Origin: Apis mellifera | Lineage: Eukaryota > Arthropoda > Insecta > Hymenoptera > Apidae | Direction of reading: 5' to 3' | Assembly (NCBI RefSeq): GCF_003254395.2 | Contig: NC_037648.1 | Span: 6,251,135-6,315,134 of the forward strand | DNA length: 64,000 nucleotides | Shown: positions 40,102-54,960 of the stretch, piece by piece | Numbering within the stretch: position 1 is the stretch's first letter | How the letters are laid out: each line of letters begins with the position of its first letter | Program-made: the position numbers and the translations under genes | Notes under the pieces: generated by a model | Told to the model about the DNA's origin: nothing | Seen by the model: only the letters and a program-made list of their open reading frames with translations | Databases searched by the model: none

Positions 40102-43100
40102 AAATATTCTGCTTTATGATATAATATATGTATAAGACATTCGAAAAACATTTTTTAGATTTCTTTGTCTAAAAATCATCTTTTTATCAAAATTTAGTAC
40201 AATCATTATGTTGATTTTTTTAGCATACTAATTTTTAGCATTCTTCTTTAATTTTAAGAAATTCATAAGACTTTTATGTTTTTTTCTACTATATATTCTT
40301 GAAACATGTTTCTTTATTACAACATGAACTTGATATTTGGAGAAAATTTGCTATTTCTTGTTTACATAAAATTCTACTCATCATAGCTCATCATTGTTGC
40401 GAATTTTATGTTTGTACGTCATCTGATATTTATTGCAAGAATGTAGATATTAAATGAATTTATTTTAAATTTATTTTAAAAACGCGATTTAAATTTTTTT
40501 ATCTTATATTTTTAACGCAGAAAAAATGGAAAATCGATAGGAAACTCGCGTTGCACATGTAATTTCATCATTTCCTTTTTCTTTAATGTTTTTTGAAAAC
40601 GATTTCATATTTGAAGAATTATGGTTTAAAAGTCTGCCAGCGCAATTTCTCTCCAATCAAATCATAAATAATATATTTTTTAGTCACAATGGTATATTAT
40701 TTCTGATAAAAAATATATACTATTCGATATACATGTGGCTTGCCAAAATATATAATTTTTTTATTAATATTAGAAGTAACAGATGAATTTTAGCTAATAA
40801 TTTTATAACTTTTTTTGTAATTACATTTTTTATATCTTACATTATATTCTCTCATTTTCATTTCATTATTCAGAGTTATCTCTCTTCTTTATATATTGTT
40901 CATATGATATTTACCACATGTACTTAACGTAAAATCAAGGGAACACTTGAGCATCGTTACATAAATAACATTATGACGTAAATATTGTTACATAAACGTA
41001 GACAAGTAGCATGTAGAAAATATTTTCATAAAGTATTTAATCATAATTCTGAGAATTAAGTTCTCTATGCAATCTGGATGATTTTAACTCAACTATGTAT
41101 TTATAAATTTAACTCTCATTTTCTAATAGAGATTTATCATTGATCATAAATATAAAATATCAAAATCTGATAAAATTCGTTTAAAAAAAAAAATTTATAT
41201 CTATAATTCGTTCATTATATTTATTTATAAAATATAAATTGAATTGCATATATTATTATAAATATAAATTTAAATTTAAATTTTTAAATGTAAATACTAT
41301 GTAATTGTATTATATGTAATAATATTTTTTTTAATTTTGAATATAGTTATTTCAAATGAAGTTTCTTCAATAATGAAGAAGAAACAAAAATTAAAGAAAT
41401 GAATTTATTACATACATATACAATATTTAAATAAGTAAAAAATTCACTATTAAAATTAAATAATTCATATTATATGATTCACATTAGAACATAAATCAAA
41501 TCAAAATCTTTAAAATAATTTTTATTGAACAATATAAAATAAAGATTTATTTTAATTTTAATTTTAATTAAAGTTAATTGAAATAAATTAAAGTTCATTA
41601 AAATGAAGATTTTTTTATATTAAAATCTTTTATATAAAATATTGAAAATTGAAATATACAAAAATAATATATTAAATGAAAAATATTTTTTCCATATTTT
41701 TTTTTTTATTATAATTAACTTCTAACAAACAATTTAAACAAGGCTGAAAAGTTTTGTCAAATAAACTTTACTAAAAAATTTTCCATAAATCATAATTCTA
41801 AAATAAAACTTTCTGAAGCTAATAATAAAATTAAAAATCGATAAAAATAAAAATCGAGATGCGAAATCTTTTTATTATGTTTAAATAATTATTATTTAAC
41901 TCAATATTATATAATTTATTTGGTAGCGACAATTGACCCAATATACAAACATCTTTTATTATATAATTATTTAAATAATTATTCCTTTGGATGTTAAACA
42001 TATTTATAAAATATGAATATTACAAGTTATAAATATTTTAATTTATAAACTTGAAATGAAAATAACATTAATTATCTTTTTTTTTTCGCTTCAATTGAAG
42101 CGTATTTGATTAGCAACACGTGTATGAAAGATACTTGAGATTTGATTTGAATTATTTCTTCTTACAACGCATATTCTGAATTTATTTTTAAATCTATTCG
42201 TAGCAATATATATATATATATATATAATCATTTATTTTAGCAATTATTTATAAAATTTATATTTAAATTTAAATTTATATAAACTAATTTAATAATTTAA
42301 TTAATTATTTAATGCTTTTTTGCGATATTTTTACTAAAACAATAAAATAAATATTTTTATTAATATATGTAAGAAATTTTAATAATAATATTTAAAAATA
42401 TATATATTTTTTAGAACAATATATATATATATATAGAAAATTATATAGAACAATAATAATAATAGTTAAATAATTTAAAAAATTATCAATATAAATTTAA
42501 AAACTTTAATTTCAAATAATTTTAATTTGTAAAAATTAATATTTTTGTTGATCATAAATTCAAAATTAATTTAAAAAAATTCAATATATAATTAATATTA
42601 AATATAAATTAGATTAATTAATATTAAATATAATATTTAATTAATATTAAATATGTTTAATTAATAATAAAAATGACGAATGATAATATTGATATAAAAA
42701 TATAAATAATTACATTCGTCAAATTCATATCAGAATATTAATTGAAGATTAAAAATAAAATTAAATATATAAATAATATAAAATAAATAAATATAATTTA
42801 AAAAAATCGTTAAATTATAAATATAAATTAAAGTATTTTATATTAAAAAAAGTTAAAATTCATATAAATTATGTGAAGTAATTTCATTTTATATCATTCG
42901 AAATACATAATTCGTTTTTCATTTGAAAAAGAAAAAAATATTTTCCCACAAAAATTAATAAATTAATTTCATTTTATCGAGCTGAATATTCGTTTAATCC
43001 AAAATAACAGAATTAATAAAAATAAATGTGAAAATCAAATATCAATTGATTAACACAATCTGCATGAAATTGTCATCGATACAAACGCATTAGCTACTAA

Positions 43101-44049
43101 TAAATTTGAGTTCTAATTAAATTCTATCAATAGATCGTATGATTCTATCATTGTTGTATTAACGATATTATGTTAATTATCGCTTAGATTAAATCAGTCA
43201 TCGCATACGAATACATAATAATTCAATTCTAGAAGACAACATTTTCAAGACACCCAATACGTGGAAGTTAGATCAATATTGCGCGTTCAAATAAATCATG
43301 GAAAATAGCATGCGAAAACACGCGATACGATAAACTGAAAATCCTCAAATTTATTCAATATCCGCCTAAAGCGGAATTATTTATTAACAACGTTTTATTC
43401 ATATACTCCGTAATATCGTATCTGCGAAATATCGAATCTTCATGTTCTTCTCTGTTTTTGCGAAATAAAATCATGCAAAAATCAGTATCGCTATTTTTAT
43501 CTAATTTCTAAAACATTTTTAAGAGAATATTCTCATAAAGAGGCTCGAAAAACTTTATAGCACATTAAAATTTCTAATTATAAATAAGTTTCTATATTTT
43601 TATAAAATACACATATTTGTTCGTTATTTATTCGTTTTATAATTGTAATGTTATGTTTTTATTCTTTTTATAATATAAAAATTTTAATAATTAAAATTTA
43701 TTCATAAACATAACAAGTTTTTTTATTGCTTATCAAATTCAATTTTTTTACACAATTTCAATTCAAAAAAATTCAATTTTAAAAAACATAATAATATTTT
43801 GAAAAATAAAAATCAATTTATTTTTCAAAAATATTATCCAAAAAAAAGAACAAATTAGAAATTTTTAAATATTTACTTGATTCCAGAATAAAAAAAGCTA
43901 CATGAAGTATGGAATTAAGTGAAAAATTTGTTTCAAAAATATTAAATAGATAAAAACAGAATATTTAAAAACAAATATATTCAAATGTTATTTAAGTATT
44001 AATCGAATATTGCTGACGACAAACTTAAATTTTAAGATAAATATTTTCA

Positions 44050-44460
44050 AAAGATTGAACTTTAAGCGTGTATAATAAAAAAAGGTCAATCTTTCCAAGT
44101 CACCAAATGGGAATAGTCCCGTAAGCAGCGACGTTTCGCTAATACGATAACGCATTGAACGATTTTACATCAGCAATGGCGCACGTGCACCCATCTGGCT
44201 ATCCTTAATACACGTGGCCTAAGACATAGCACAGCTAGGTTATATGCTCATTATACGCTTGTGATAGTGCTGAACATGCTTCTCGTAAAAAAAATAAAAT
44301 AAGAAAGAAAGTGACAGCTAATCGAACGACTAATGTGGTTGTCGAGGCTAAATGTGCGAGTGCATATTGCAAAAAGTTTGCATAGATATTGCGTAGCCAT
44401 ACTACGGTCGTGCTGGTCACATGTGAATCACTACATGTACACCTTAATACTTCAGAATAA
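44050..44460. promoter_or_regulatory. G+C-richer island with two CACGTG E-boxes
   Basis: Two palindromic CACGTG sites lie at 44182-44187 and 44211-44216, 29 bp start to start, in an island with several CpGs. CACGTG binds bHLH factors (Max, USF, CLK/CYC type). There is an 86-codon minus frame without recognised homology. An enhancer role is inference from the motifs and island composition. Confidence 0.35.
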
Positions 44461-45295
44461 TAATATATAAGGTTAAATTTTAGTTTTAGATTCAAAATTT
44501 TTTTTCATTATTTTTTTCTATAAATTGATTAATATATAAATTGATGCGCAGAATCACGAAAAATTGATGATTTAAATTATCAGACTTTATTGATTTAAAT
44601 GTTACATATATGTAACAATTTAATATTTTTAAAATTTCTTACAATAAAATAATATTATAATGGATTTTCATCTAATACGCATCAAATTTAAATTATTTTT
44701 TGATTAAAAAATAAAAATATAAAATTAATACTGATATTTTGAATTGTTTTATTTGTTAAAATTTATAATAAGATTTATAAAAATATAAAAAATTTGTAAT
44801 ATTTCAAACTAAAGTTCAGCCATATTTAATAATATCGAAATAAAGAGTGTTAATATATTCGTGAATGGTTTTGAAAAATCGACTCTGAAATTCAAAAAAA
44901 AAAAAAAATTCAAAAGTTGGTATATAAATATGTTAATAAGGCTTATTTCTACGTATAAGTTATAATTTAAATAAATCTTAAATGAAGCGAGAAAAACGAG
45001 ATAAAAAAAATGAATATAAAAAAATATTTCACTTTCTTTTTATCTTATTTCATTGCAACTTCAATTACTTATAATTTAATAAATAAATTTCAATCAATAT
45101 TTTGGTATAACAACTTTTATATTTCTCTGAAAATTGAAAATCTAAAATATGAATATATTAATACTCTATATATAGATATAATGAAATAATCTTTTTTTCT
45201 TTTAAAACGATAAGAATCGAGAAATCGATTGGAATGTAATATTATTTCAAAATAATTCAAAGTATATATCAATCGGAATATTAATTATTCTTCAA

Positions 45296-45355
45296 TATAG
45301 GAAATTCTTACAATTCTTAAAATTTTAAAATTTCAAGAATTCCTATAAGAATTGT
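45296..45355. other. Nested inverted repeats (hairpin candidate)
   Basis: TATAGGAAATTCTT (45296-45309) pairs with AAGAATTCCTATA (45335-45347) apart from one bulged base. ACAATTCTTA (45310-45319) pairs perfectly with TAAGAATTGT (45346-45355). The arms interleave, so the two stems exclude each other. Confidence 0.6.
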
Positions 45356-48214
45356 ATGAATATATTTTCTTTTTTTCTTTATATTGTGAAATGTTACTGA
45401 AGAATTCCAGTGATATATTTCTTTGTAAATATTTATTGGAATAATCCGATCTATCAACCTGAGAAAACGAGATCATATTGCTTAAAAATGGCTTCTCATT
45501 GCAGAAGTTTAATAATTACACATAACAAATATACATATAGAGAAAAGTAAATATATTTCTTATTATGAACTATTGTAAACTCAATTTTATTATTATTTTA
45601 AAAATCATTTTCTAGATTTTTATCTTGGCCATATTTATTATACTTATTTTATGTAGTATTCTATATAATGAATATAATTTCTTTCTTTTTTCGATACAAT
45701 TAGATGGAAATTTTTTTATTTTTTTTATATTATATAATTTTAATTTTTTTTATCAAGTTAAGAAATATTTTCTTAAATACTTTATTTTTCGTAAATCTTC
45801 TGATACAATTGAATAAAAAAATAATTTTTACAACATTTTCTAATATTCTATATTAAATAATATTAAATAATATTCTTATATTTCTTTCTTTTATATTTTC
45901 TTTATAAAAATAAGTAGATTTTAATATCAATATCTATTTTTGGATAACTTAAAAAAATATAATCTTTTTTTTTAAGGAGTCATGATATATGTTTTTTTAA
46001 ATAAAGTAATCCCAATTATCAGTTTCTTTCTTGATTGAGAATATACAAAAAGAGAATACTTATGAATTTTTTTATGTAAATATAATAAAATATGACAATG
46101 ATACAGCTGATACAATGATACAGATGATATAGGAAACAAAATTGTTTTTCATTCAATATCAAAAGTGTGAGCATGATTCATATTATTTCCTTCTTTAGTG
46201 ACTTATGTAAAAAGAATTCTTTCTTCTTTTTATATTTATTATATATATATATATTATCATTTTAGAAAAATCTTGAAATAAATTTTTTTTACAAAGAAAC
46301 AAATGTTTAATAAAAGTTTAATCTTTTTACAAAGGAATTTATTATTTATTATTAAAAGAATAATAAAGTTTTAAAAAATTTATAATAATTATATATTTAA
46401 AAAAATTTTAAATATATTATATCAAATTTAAATTATATTATATCAAATTGATTGTAAAACTTATTAAATTGTCATATCTATCATTTAATATAATTTAAAA
46501 AAAATATATATTAAACTAAAATACTAAAGTGTGCTAAAAAATTTTTGTAATTACATAACTTTCGAATTTATGATTCTTCATAACAATTATCAATTTTTTA
46601 AAGTTAATTTTTAAAATATTTAAAAAAAATTCATTTTCAAAATTGGAAATATAGATAATCCTTTAAATAAATAAGAATAAAAGAGAAAACATAATTCCAT
46701 AATGATTAAAATTCAAAATTTTTATTTCAATTAAAATTTTTGCTCAATAAACAAAAATCTCTACTTTCATTTGGAAATTTTATATTTAAATTTTTTATAT
46801 TTTTTGAAATAATGCAATTTTTTTACAATATAAACATATTGATTATATAGATTATATGGAAATATAGGTAAATATTTATAAGAAATAAATTTTTCATTAT
46901 TATTATTATTTTTCTTCTTTTTTCAAAAAAATATCGATTAAATTGCAAAAGACAAACAGATAAAATTTGATGTCTCATTTAAAAAATAACATATCTAAAT
47001 TAATGTATCAATTAAAACAAGATACAAACAAAAAAAGATAAATCAAAATTTCTTCGAATGTTCATCAATGTTATTTTTCAAATAGAGTTATTTTAAACTA
47101 CTGATTTAAATCCCTTGTCTAACGAATAAAAGAGACTCTCCTTTAATCTACTAATTAAAATAAACAAAACTGTGCATTTCAAAAGCATTGACATATGGAT
47201 AAACCAAATTTTCAATTGCATAAGAATGTTATTTTCCAAATAAACTAAAGATATAAAGAATTCTTTTATTACATCACTCTACTTTCCAAGATTAAATTCA
47301 CTCGAATAAACGAGTAACATGATACGTATGGTATTTCGATCTACTTGTACATTATTGTAGCTTTTAAATAATGTGATAATAAAATAATTTATTAATCTCT
47401 TATCCTGCAATTTAATCAAAAAATACTATTTAATTTCGTTCAAAATTTCGTTCTATGTATAAATCAATAAAAATAAAATTGAGAAGAAATAAAAAAATTT
47501 AGAATCATCGATATCTTCATAAAATATAAAATATAAAATTTATAAAATTTTCAAAATTTGAGTACATATCTATTACATATCTATTACTAAAAAGTTAACT
47601 ATCTGAAAAATGTTTCAGAGATGTTATTATAAGACAAGAAATTAGAAACGTATCATTATGTTCATCTTCAAAATATTTTCTATTCCTATCTTATATATCT
47701 TATATATCATCAATATATATATATACATATATATATACATATATATCATCTTCAATTATCCTTCTATATATATTTTCTTGCTTATGAAAATAAAAAATTG
47801 TAACTGATTATAATTTTTGAATTTAATAAAAAATTTGAAACTAAAAAAAAATTATAAACAAATTATTTGTAATGGTAAATAAAATGCGATAGTAAAATGA
47901 TATACAAAAAAATAAAATTTTTAAAATATGGATATATTCATATGATATTTGGAATTTTTAACTTATTTAAAAAAAAAATGAAATTTTATAGTTTTTTCGG
48001 ATATTAGTTGTTAGATTATTTCAAAACTTTTATAAACTAAAAAGGATCTCACTTTTTTTTAATAATCGTAATTTTTGATAATAAATTCTTTAATATTTGA
48101 ATTTCCATTGTATTTTTTTAATGATATATTCATACTTATTGATTAAACATTCTTTATAATTTTTGCTTGGCATTTTTCTTTTATTTCTTCTTTTTATTCT
48201 TTTTATTATTTTTA

Positions 48215-48715
48215 ATTTTATTATTATTATCATTATTATTATTATTATCATTATCATTATTATTATTATCATTATCATTATTATTATTATCATTATCATT
48301 ATTATTATAATCATTATCATTATTATTATTATCATTATCATTATTATTATCATTATCATTATTATTATTATCATTATCATTATTATTGTTGTTGTTATTG
48401 TTATTGTTATTGTTATTGTTATTGTTATTGTTATTGTTATTGTTATTGTTATTGTTATTGTTATTGTTATTGTTATTGTTATTGTTATTGTTATTGTTAT
48501 TGTTATTGTTATTGTTATTGTTATTGTTATTGTTATTGTTATTGTTATTGTTATTGTTATTGTCATTGTCATTGTCATTGTCATTGTCATTGTCATTGTC
48601 ATTGTCATTGTCATTATCGTTGTCATTGTCATTGTCATTGTCATTGTTGTCGCTGTCGCTGTCGCTGTCATTGTCGTTGTCGTTGTCGTTGTTATTTTAT
48701 TACTATTATTACTAT
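48215..48715. repeat. 500-bp stepped satellite: 18-mer, GTTATT x28, GTCATT x9
   Basis: Plus strand: about 48220-48387 is a higher-order repeat of the 18-mer ATTATTATTATCATTATC. Then come 28 perfect copies of GTTATT (48394-48561) and 9 copies of GTCATT (48562-48615). After one divergent unit there are four more GTCATT (48622-48645), then GTCGCT and GTCGTT units and a TTATTACTA tail. It uses the same unit alphabet as the 24-kb satellite, on the same strand. The open frames of 125-193 codons across it are repeat artefacts. Confidence 0.97.
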
Positions 48716-49060
48716 TATCTATATTTTTGCATTGATTTTCTTCAATTTACATTGATTACATGATTAAACAGATACAGATTAAACAAATAAGATTAAATAT
48801 GAACAAAGATATAACAGCAATTATTTAACAATAGTAGAAATTCATTATTTGTCAATGTATAAAAATTTTTATGAACTATTTTTTATTATTTAATTGAAAT
48901 CGTTTAAAAATTTTATATATTTCAAAATTTTTAGAATATTTAACTACATGTTCTTTTTCTTTATAAAAAAAAACATTTTTTTTAATAGATAAATAATTGC
49001 AGATTATTTCTATATTTTTTAGATTTTGTAAAATCTGTTCTGATTTCACAAAATGATATC

Positions 49061-49094
<34 letters not shown>

Positions 49095-52000
49095 GTACTA
49101 TATATATATTATATATATTATATATATATTATAGAATATATTTTAATATCTTCAAAAATATATATATATACATATATCTGTCGAAAACTTAAAATATGAA
49201 TATAATTGATTTAATTTATAATAATAATTTTAATTAATCTCAATAAAAATGATATAATATCTATTTTTTTCTTTTTTTAATTCAGTCTTCATTGTTAAAT
49301 ATATAATAATAATTAAATATATATAATAATTGAACAAATATTACGGAAATTATAATTCTTTTTAATTTTGATATAGAGATATATTATGTATTATTATAGA
49401 TGAGTTGATGAACAAGCTATTTAGATAGAAGCAAATCCTCGAGTGAAAGATACTACATATAAGATTCTTGGATCGATCAAGTTCTCTACTGTTACAGTAC
49501 TCTTACAATATATGCTCTTCTATTGTATTTAAAATGATTGCCTGTTCTTTTGTCGAGAACTACTTGTTCAACCATTCTTGAAAATGAGACTGTTGCAGTT
49601 TGTTGATGTTTGCTCCCTGATTTCAGATATAGTGTACGCATCTCAGAGATTTTCAGAAATCGCAATACAATTTTTGAATATTTTTTGTCATGAGAATTCT
49701 TTATATTTTTACAGGATATCTCAAATTTAGCTAGACTTTAACATATTTATTCTATGGATTAATGAACAATATGGAATTTATGCCTTTATTAATTTTAAAG
49801 AAATATTATTATATATTATTATATAATATTATATATATATATATAATTAAATATTTATATAAAGTGTTTCAAATTTAAGATAATAAATATATTTTATGGA
49901 TTTAAATATTTATATAAATTGTTTAATATTTTATTAAAAAATTATAAAGAAAAATATCAAGAGAAAATATTATTTATATGTAATTTTATGCAAGCTATTT
50001 TACTATTACCGATTTACTATATTTATTATATTTCTGCAGTCATGAAATTAATATTAATTATTAATATTAATATTAATTTTGACATTAAATAAAATTTAAA
50101 ACTAATAAATACATAATTGGAAGTAATATTTCTTAAGAATACAATATTGATTAGTGATTCAAAATTTATTATTGTATGTAATTTATTTATATTTTGTTAC
50201 TAAATTGAATAAATTATTAATTCTTTTTATTTTCTATTTATATATTAATATTTAATATTAATATTTATATATTAATTTTATATATATAAATAGTATATTA
50301 TTTATATAACATACAATTCAAATGTATTAAATTAATAATTCTTAAAAAATTGTGCTAATAAACACGTTTTAATTCTTCGATGATTCGCATCGAACTTCAT
50401 TTAAAAGACAAAAACATGTAAAATTTGAAATATTTCTTTGTAAAATATTTTTTTAATAGATAAATAAATTAAAGTATAATCGTAGATTATTTGCATATTT
50501 TTTGGAATTTATGAAATGTTTTCCAATTAATTTATGCTATCTTTAATTGATTTTATTGTGTCATTTTAAAAAAAAACATTTTTAGAGTAAGAGGAGTGAA
50601 TAAAGAGGATAATGCAATTGATCTTAAGATGATTTACAATTTGTTTTTTTCATTTTTTGCAAAATAGATCTCTGAAGATGTTTCTTTTATGTTTTATAAG
50701 AAAAAAATTATTGTAAGTTGCCAAATTTGATGAATAATTCAGAATCTGGTTTTGATTTGAGACAGTCGAATACATTTACCAGCCAAAAAGTATATGATGA
50801 AGCTTTGAAGCTTGTTTTGATGCCGAATCTATTATTCAATATTTTCAAATTCTTTTTTTTGTTATAATAGTTTTTGCCTTATTTTTATTTGCCTTAAGTT
50901 GTTTTTTTTAATAAACAGCTTACAATTAATATATAATATCGTTATATATTATCTACATTTTGATCCCTTTCAATCAATGAAGTTCATCAAAGTGAAAACC
51001 GTTTTGAAGAATATATTTATGTTTACTCTTTGTAAAAAATAAAAAAGAAATGAATCTGTTGAGTGTTTTTATAAAAGATTAATTAATAAAATTTTAATAC
51101 GTAAAAACGTAAAGCATTATAGAAACGAAGAGTATTTTAATGCTTTCGAAATGGATTTAACTTTTAGTAAATTGACTTTTAATAAATAGCACAAAATATA
51201 ATAATAAATCGATTAAAAATAAGTTAAATCTAATTTTCAAAATGGAATTAATAATTATTTATAATAAAATATTATGTCAGTAATATCAGAAAAATTATAG
51301 TATATTTAAAATTCATTTAAAAAAATTAATTAACGTAAAATCCTATTAATTTCGAAAGGATTAAAGGAAATTTCAATTAAATTTGTTTCTTACATAAAAA
51401 TCATTTTCAAAAATTATTCACAAAAAATTTATTAATCCAAAATATAATAAGGAATTTAGTTTCCACAAAATTATAAGAAATATACTTGATTTTCAATTAT
51501 AAGAGATATTGGAATACGAAACAAATTTTACTCTCTTTATTAAACTTTATTCTCTTATTATTCTAAGAAATAAGTACAATAATTTTATTTTCGATTTATG
51601 TCGCAAGAAATATTATTCAGTTTGATAAATTCTAACAATTAGATATCAGAGAATCCATAAATTACAATGAAAATCGAAATATCATTTGTATATATATTTT
51701 TAATTTGATATAAATAGTTCTATTGATATAAATTTAATATGTAAATATTTTATTAATTTCTTTATTAATATTTTTTTCGTTGATGATTTAAAGAAATAAT
51801 AATAAATAATTTTAAGAAAAAAAATTAAAAATTAAATTATTATATATTCTTAATAAATTATGAAACAATTTTTTATCATTACAATATTTCCATTTATATT
51901 ATTTCTTTTATATATTTGACAATATTTTTTATTCAACAACATAATTAAACTAAATTATTAATTTATGAAATTCAATTTAATTAATAAAATAATAGAATAA

Positions 52001-54140
52001 GTCTGAAATGAATTTCTATCTTAGAACTTGTCTGATGAAAATGTCTGAGAAAATGCTGAGGATATTGAAAGAAAAATATGAATTTGATAATGATAAACAT
52101 TATTATATACATTATTATTTTTAAAGAAAAGAAAATATTATTATATTATATAAAACATCGTGTCTTCACGTATGAATTTAATAATAATTTAATAATATTA
52201 ATATCAACACGTCAATAAATGTAAGTATAATACAAATTCTGATAAAAATATTGTCGATAATATTCAAATTAATCCTATCTAATCAGAAATCCAGAATAAT
52301 ATACATATAGCGAACAATTAATCCTGAATTTAATTACTTTGTCTCAATTATGTAAAATATTATAAAATGTTATATATTTTCATTATATAATTTAATTTTA
52401 ATAACTTATTAAAATAAAATTATAAAATTTAATTATTAAACTTAACTTTAATTTAATTAATTATGAAACCGATGTATATAAAATATATTTTGTAAATATT
52501 TAATAAATAAAATAAAAATAAAAATAAAAATATTATTTACATAAATTTATTTAAATTCATGAATTTCATCTAAAAAAATTTTATCTAAAAAATCTAAAAA
52601 TTTTTATTTAATTTTATTTTCAAATATGAGAAACATAATAGGTTATGATAAAATTATACATAGAATAATTTTTTTTTAATGAAAAATCTCATTGAGAAAA
52701 TGAAATTAATGCACAAAATTTTATTATTTTTTTTGTGTTTTTATGAAAATTTTACGGTATCTCATTATAAAATTATATTTTTAAAAATAAGGCTTTTTGA
52801 TTTCAAAGTTTTCTTGAAAAAAAAATTTTATGCTTTTATTTTATGCTTGTTAATATATCTATTATATTTTAAATAATATTACATACTATTATCTATAAAA
52901 TAAAAACAAACTATGTTACTATAACAAAATTTTTACTGATTTTCATAACATAATTTATTAGTTTTTCAAGTTTGCATAAAATATACAAAGATTATTATCA
53001 GTGATTAGTATATTGATTATTATCAATAATAATCAAAAATATGTAACTCTATAAAAAACTCTTTAAAAAGTTTATTATTCTTTTTTCAATCGAAAGAAAA
53101 ATGTTTTTTGATTTCCTGCATAATTTCCAAGGTCATCTTTCCCAGAGTTCAAATTAAAAATTATAATCATTTTACACATAATAAAATTTCATGAAAGTAT
53201 TAAATCATTTGTTAAATAAACTGTTAATAATATAATAATATACATTAAATTTAATTTTGATAATACTATTATAATATATTATAATATAATATATAATAAA
53301 TAATATATTGTATTATAATATAATATACTATTATATTATAAAATAATTTATTATTCTGTTGAAAAAATTATAGAATTATTCGTTTCACAAAATTAATCAT
53401 ATTTTTTTATATTTTATAATTGATTAATTATTTTTCAATATAAACTTTAATTACGAAGTCGATATGTCATAATATTGATTACTTTTCCTATATTATAATA
53501 TATATAATAATATAATAATAATATAAATATATACAGAATATTAATTCATGGGATATGTTGAAAAATTGATTCTAAAGATTAAAACTGATATATAAAAATA
53601 TCAGTTAAGTTATTAAGTTATAAGTAAATTAAGTTCTATTTCCATCGTATCATTGCCTCATTTCTCATAACACAAACTTAAGTTATTTTTAACTTAATAA
53701 ATAACAATATTTTTATATATCAATTTCTATGTTTGATTTGACTTTTAAAATCGATTCACTATTTCATATTGATTATTTATATATACTTTAATGGAGTATT
53801 ACTATAAAAGAATGAAATGGATTTTTAAATATATTTAAATAAATTTTTTTTTATTCTTAAACATAACCTTGTAATAAAACAGATAAAAACTTTAAATATA
53901 TAAAATATTTTAATTTCAATAATTTACAAATATTTACACATTTACTCTATTATAAAAAATATTTCCAGAATAAATTATATTTAAAACATAAAAGAATGGG
54001 CGTGAAATTTTAATAATTTCATATTCAATGAGATTTTTCATCGAAAAAGGAAACTACGTATAATCCATTATACTCCATATAAACACAAACTTTCGTTAAA
54101 ATTAGAATTTTCATATTACGTAAATTCCCCTTCGAATAGC

Positions 54141-54167
54141 GCTCGAATACTTTTGCGAGTGACTGTA
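54141..54167 (-). mobile_element. Solitary Tc1/mariner-type terminal repeat
   Basis: On the minus strand, starting at 54165, the sequence reads CAGTCACTCGCAAAAGTATT followed by CGAGC, next to a TA dinucleotide (54166-54167). This is the pattern of Tc1-like element ends (CAGT...CGCAAAAGTATTCG) with the TA target. Sequence inward (to lower coordinates) continues with ACGTAATATGAAAATT, as is common just inside such ends. No matching left end or transposase was found to its left, so it is probably a decayed relic. Confidence 0.6.
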
Positions 54168-54960
54168 TAATCGGTTAAATTTCATGCCTGACTACGCATC
54201 AAACGAGACCACAACCTGAAGAAACATGCCGTACGTAGCGCCACACATTGTATATGCGCTAGTTGCACTCCGGCTCGGTTGATGACGCGGTGAGAAGCTG
54301 AAAGTACTATGTAACACGCAGTTGTAGAAGTCGATAAACGATTCAAAATAGATGCCATATAAACCGAAGAGAAGAAACTAATAGTAGACTCATTGCTTTT
54401 AATTAGCTTCGGGATGCATTTGAAAGAGATTGATTTTCCACATATCATCATTATAATCGCAAGAAAGGTAGGTAGAATGTCCACGGCTGCCAAAATTATA
54501 ATCGAAATCGGCGTCGTGCGGAAGTTCAGAGCAGAACTGGATCTTTTTCAAATAAACTATCATCCCACTCTGAGGAAGAGCCGTTTGCTATTGTACGATA
54601 GTTGAATGACCACCGCGAACAGAGGACGACGGGAACAAAGAGTAAGAAAAATAAATGGGATTTGGAATACATCCACCAAGAGAAGAAATGTAAAAGGAGA
54701 GAGAGAGAAATTATGTCCGCGATGTGTTCCCGAATGAATAACAAATTCGATGAGCGACCGAAAGCGATATCATGGAGATCTCTCTTCGACAATTATAATA
54801 TTAATGCGTATAGAGTTATATTGAACGGAGAGAGAAACAGAGAGAGAAATATTTTTAGAATGTTAATTAAATTCAAAAAATGGAGAGAGAAAAGTTAAAA
54901 GAAAAAATCTGGATAGATAAATATATATAATAATAGAAGAAGAAAACGAAAGACGTGCCA
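54168..54960. other. G+C-richer intronic island next to the Tc1-like end
   Basis: It contains overlapping open frames: 103 codons minus at 54182-54493; 70 and 98 codons plus at 54393-54605 and 54602-54898. None is of recognised family. A donor-like AAAG|GTAGGT occurs on the plus strand near 54467. The island could be a regulatory element, part of an old insertion, or an exon of an unknown transcript. Confidence 0.3.

Noticed and set aside
48090..48763. Open frames of 125-193 codons over the 48-kb satellite
   Set aside because: They consist of TI, IV or L/S repeats dictated by hexanucleotide units; all frames are open because units are multiples of three.
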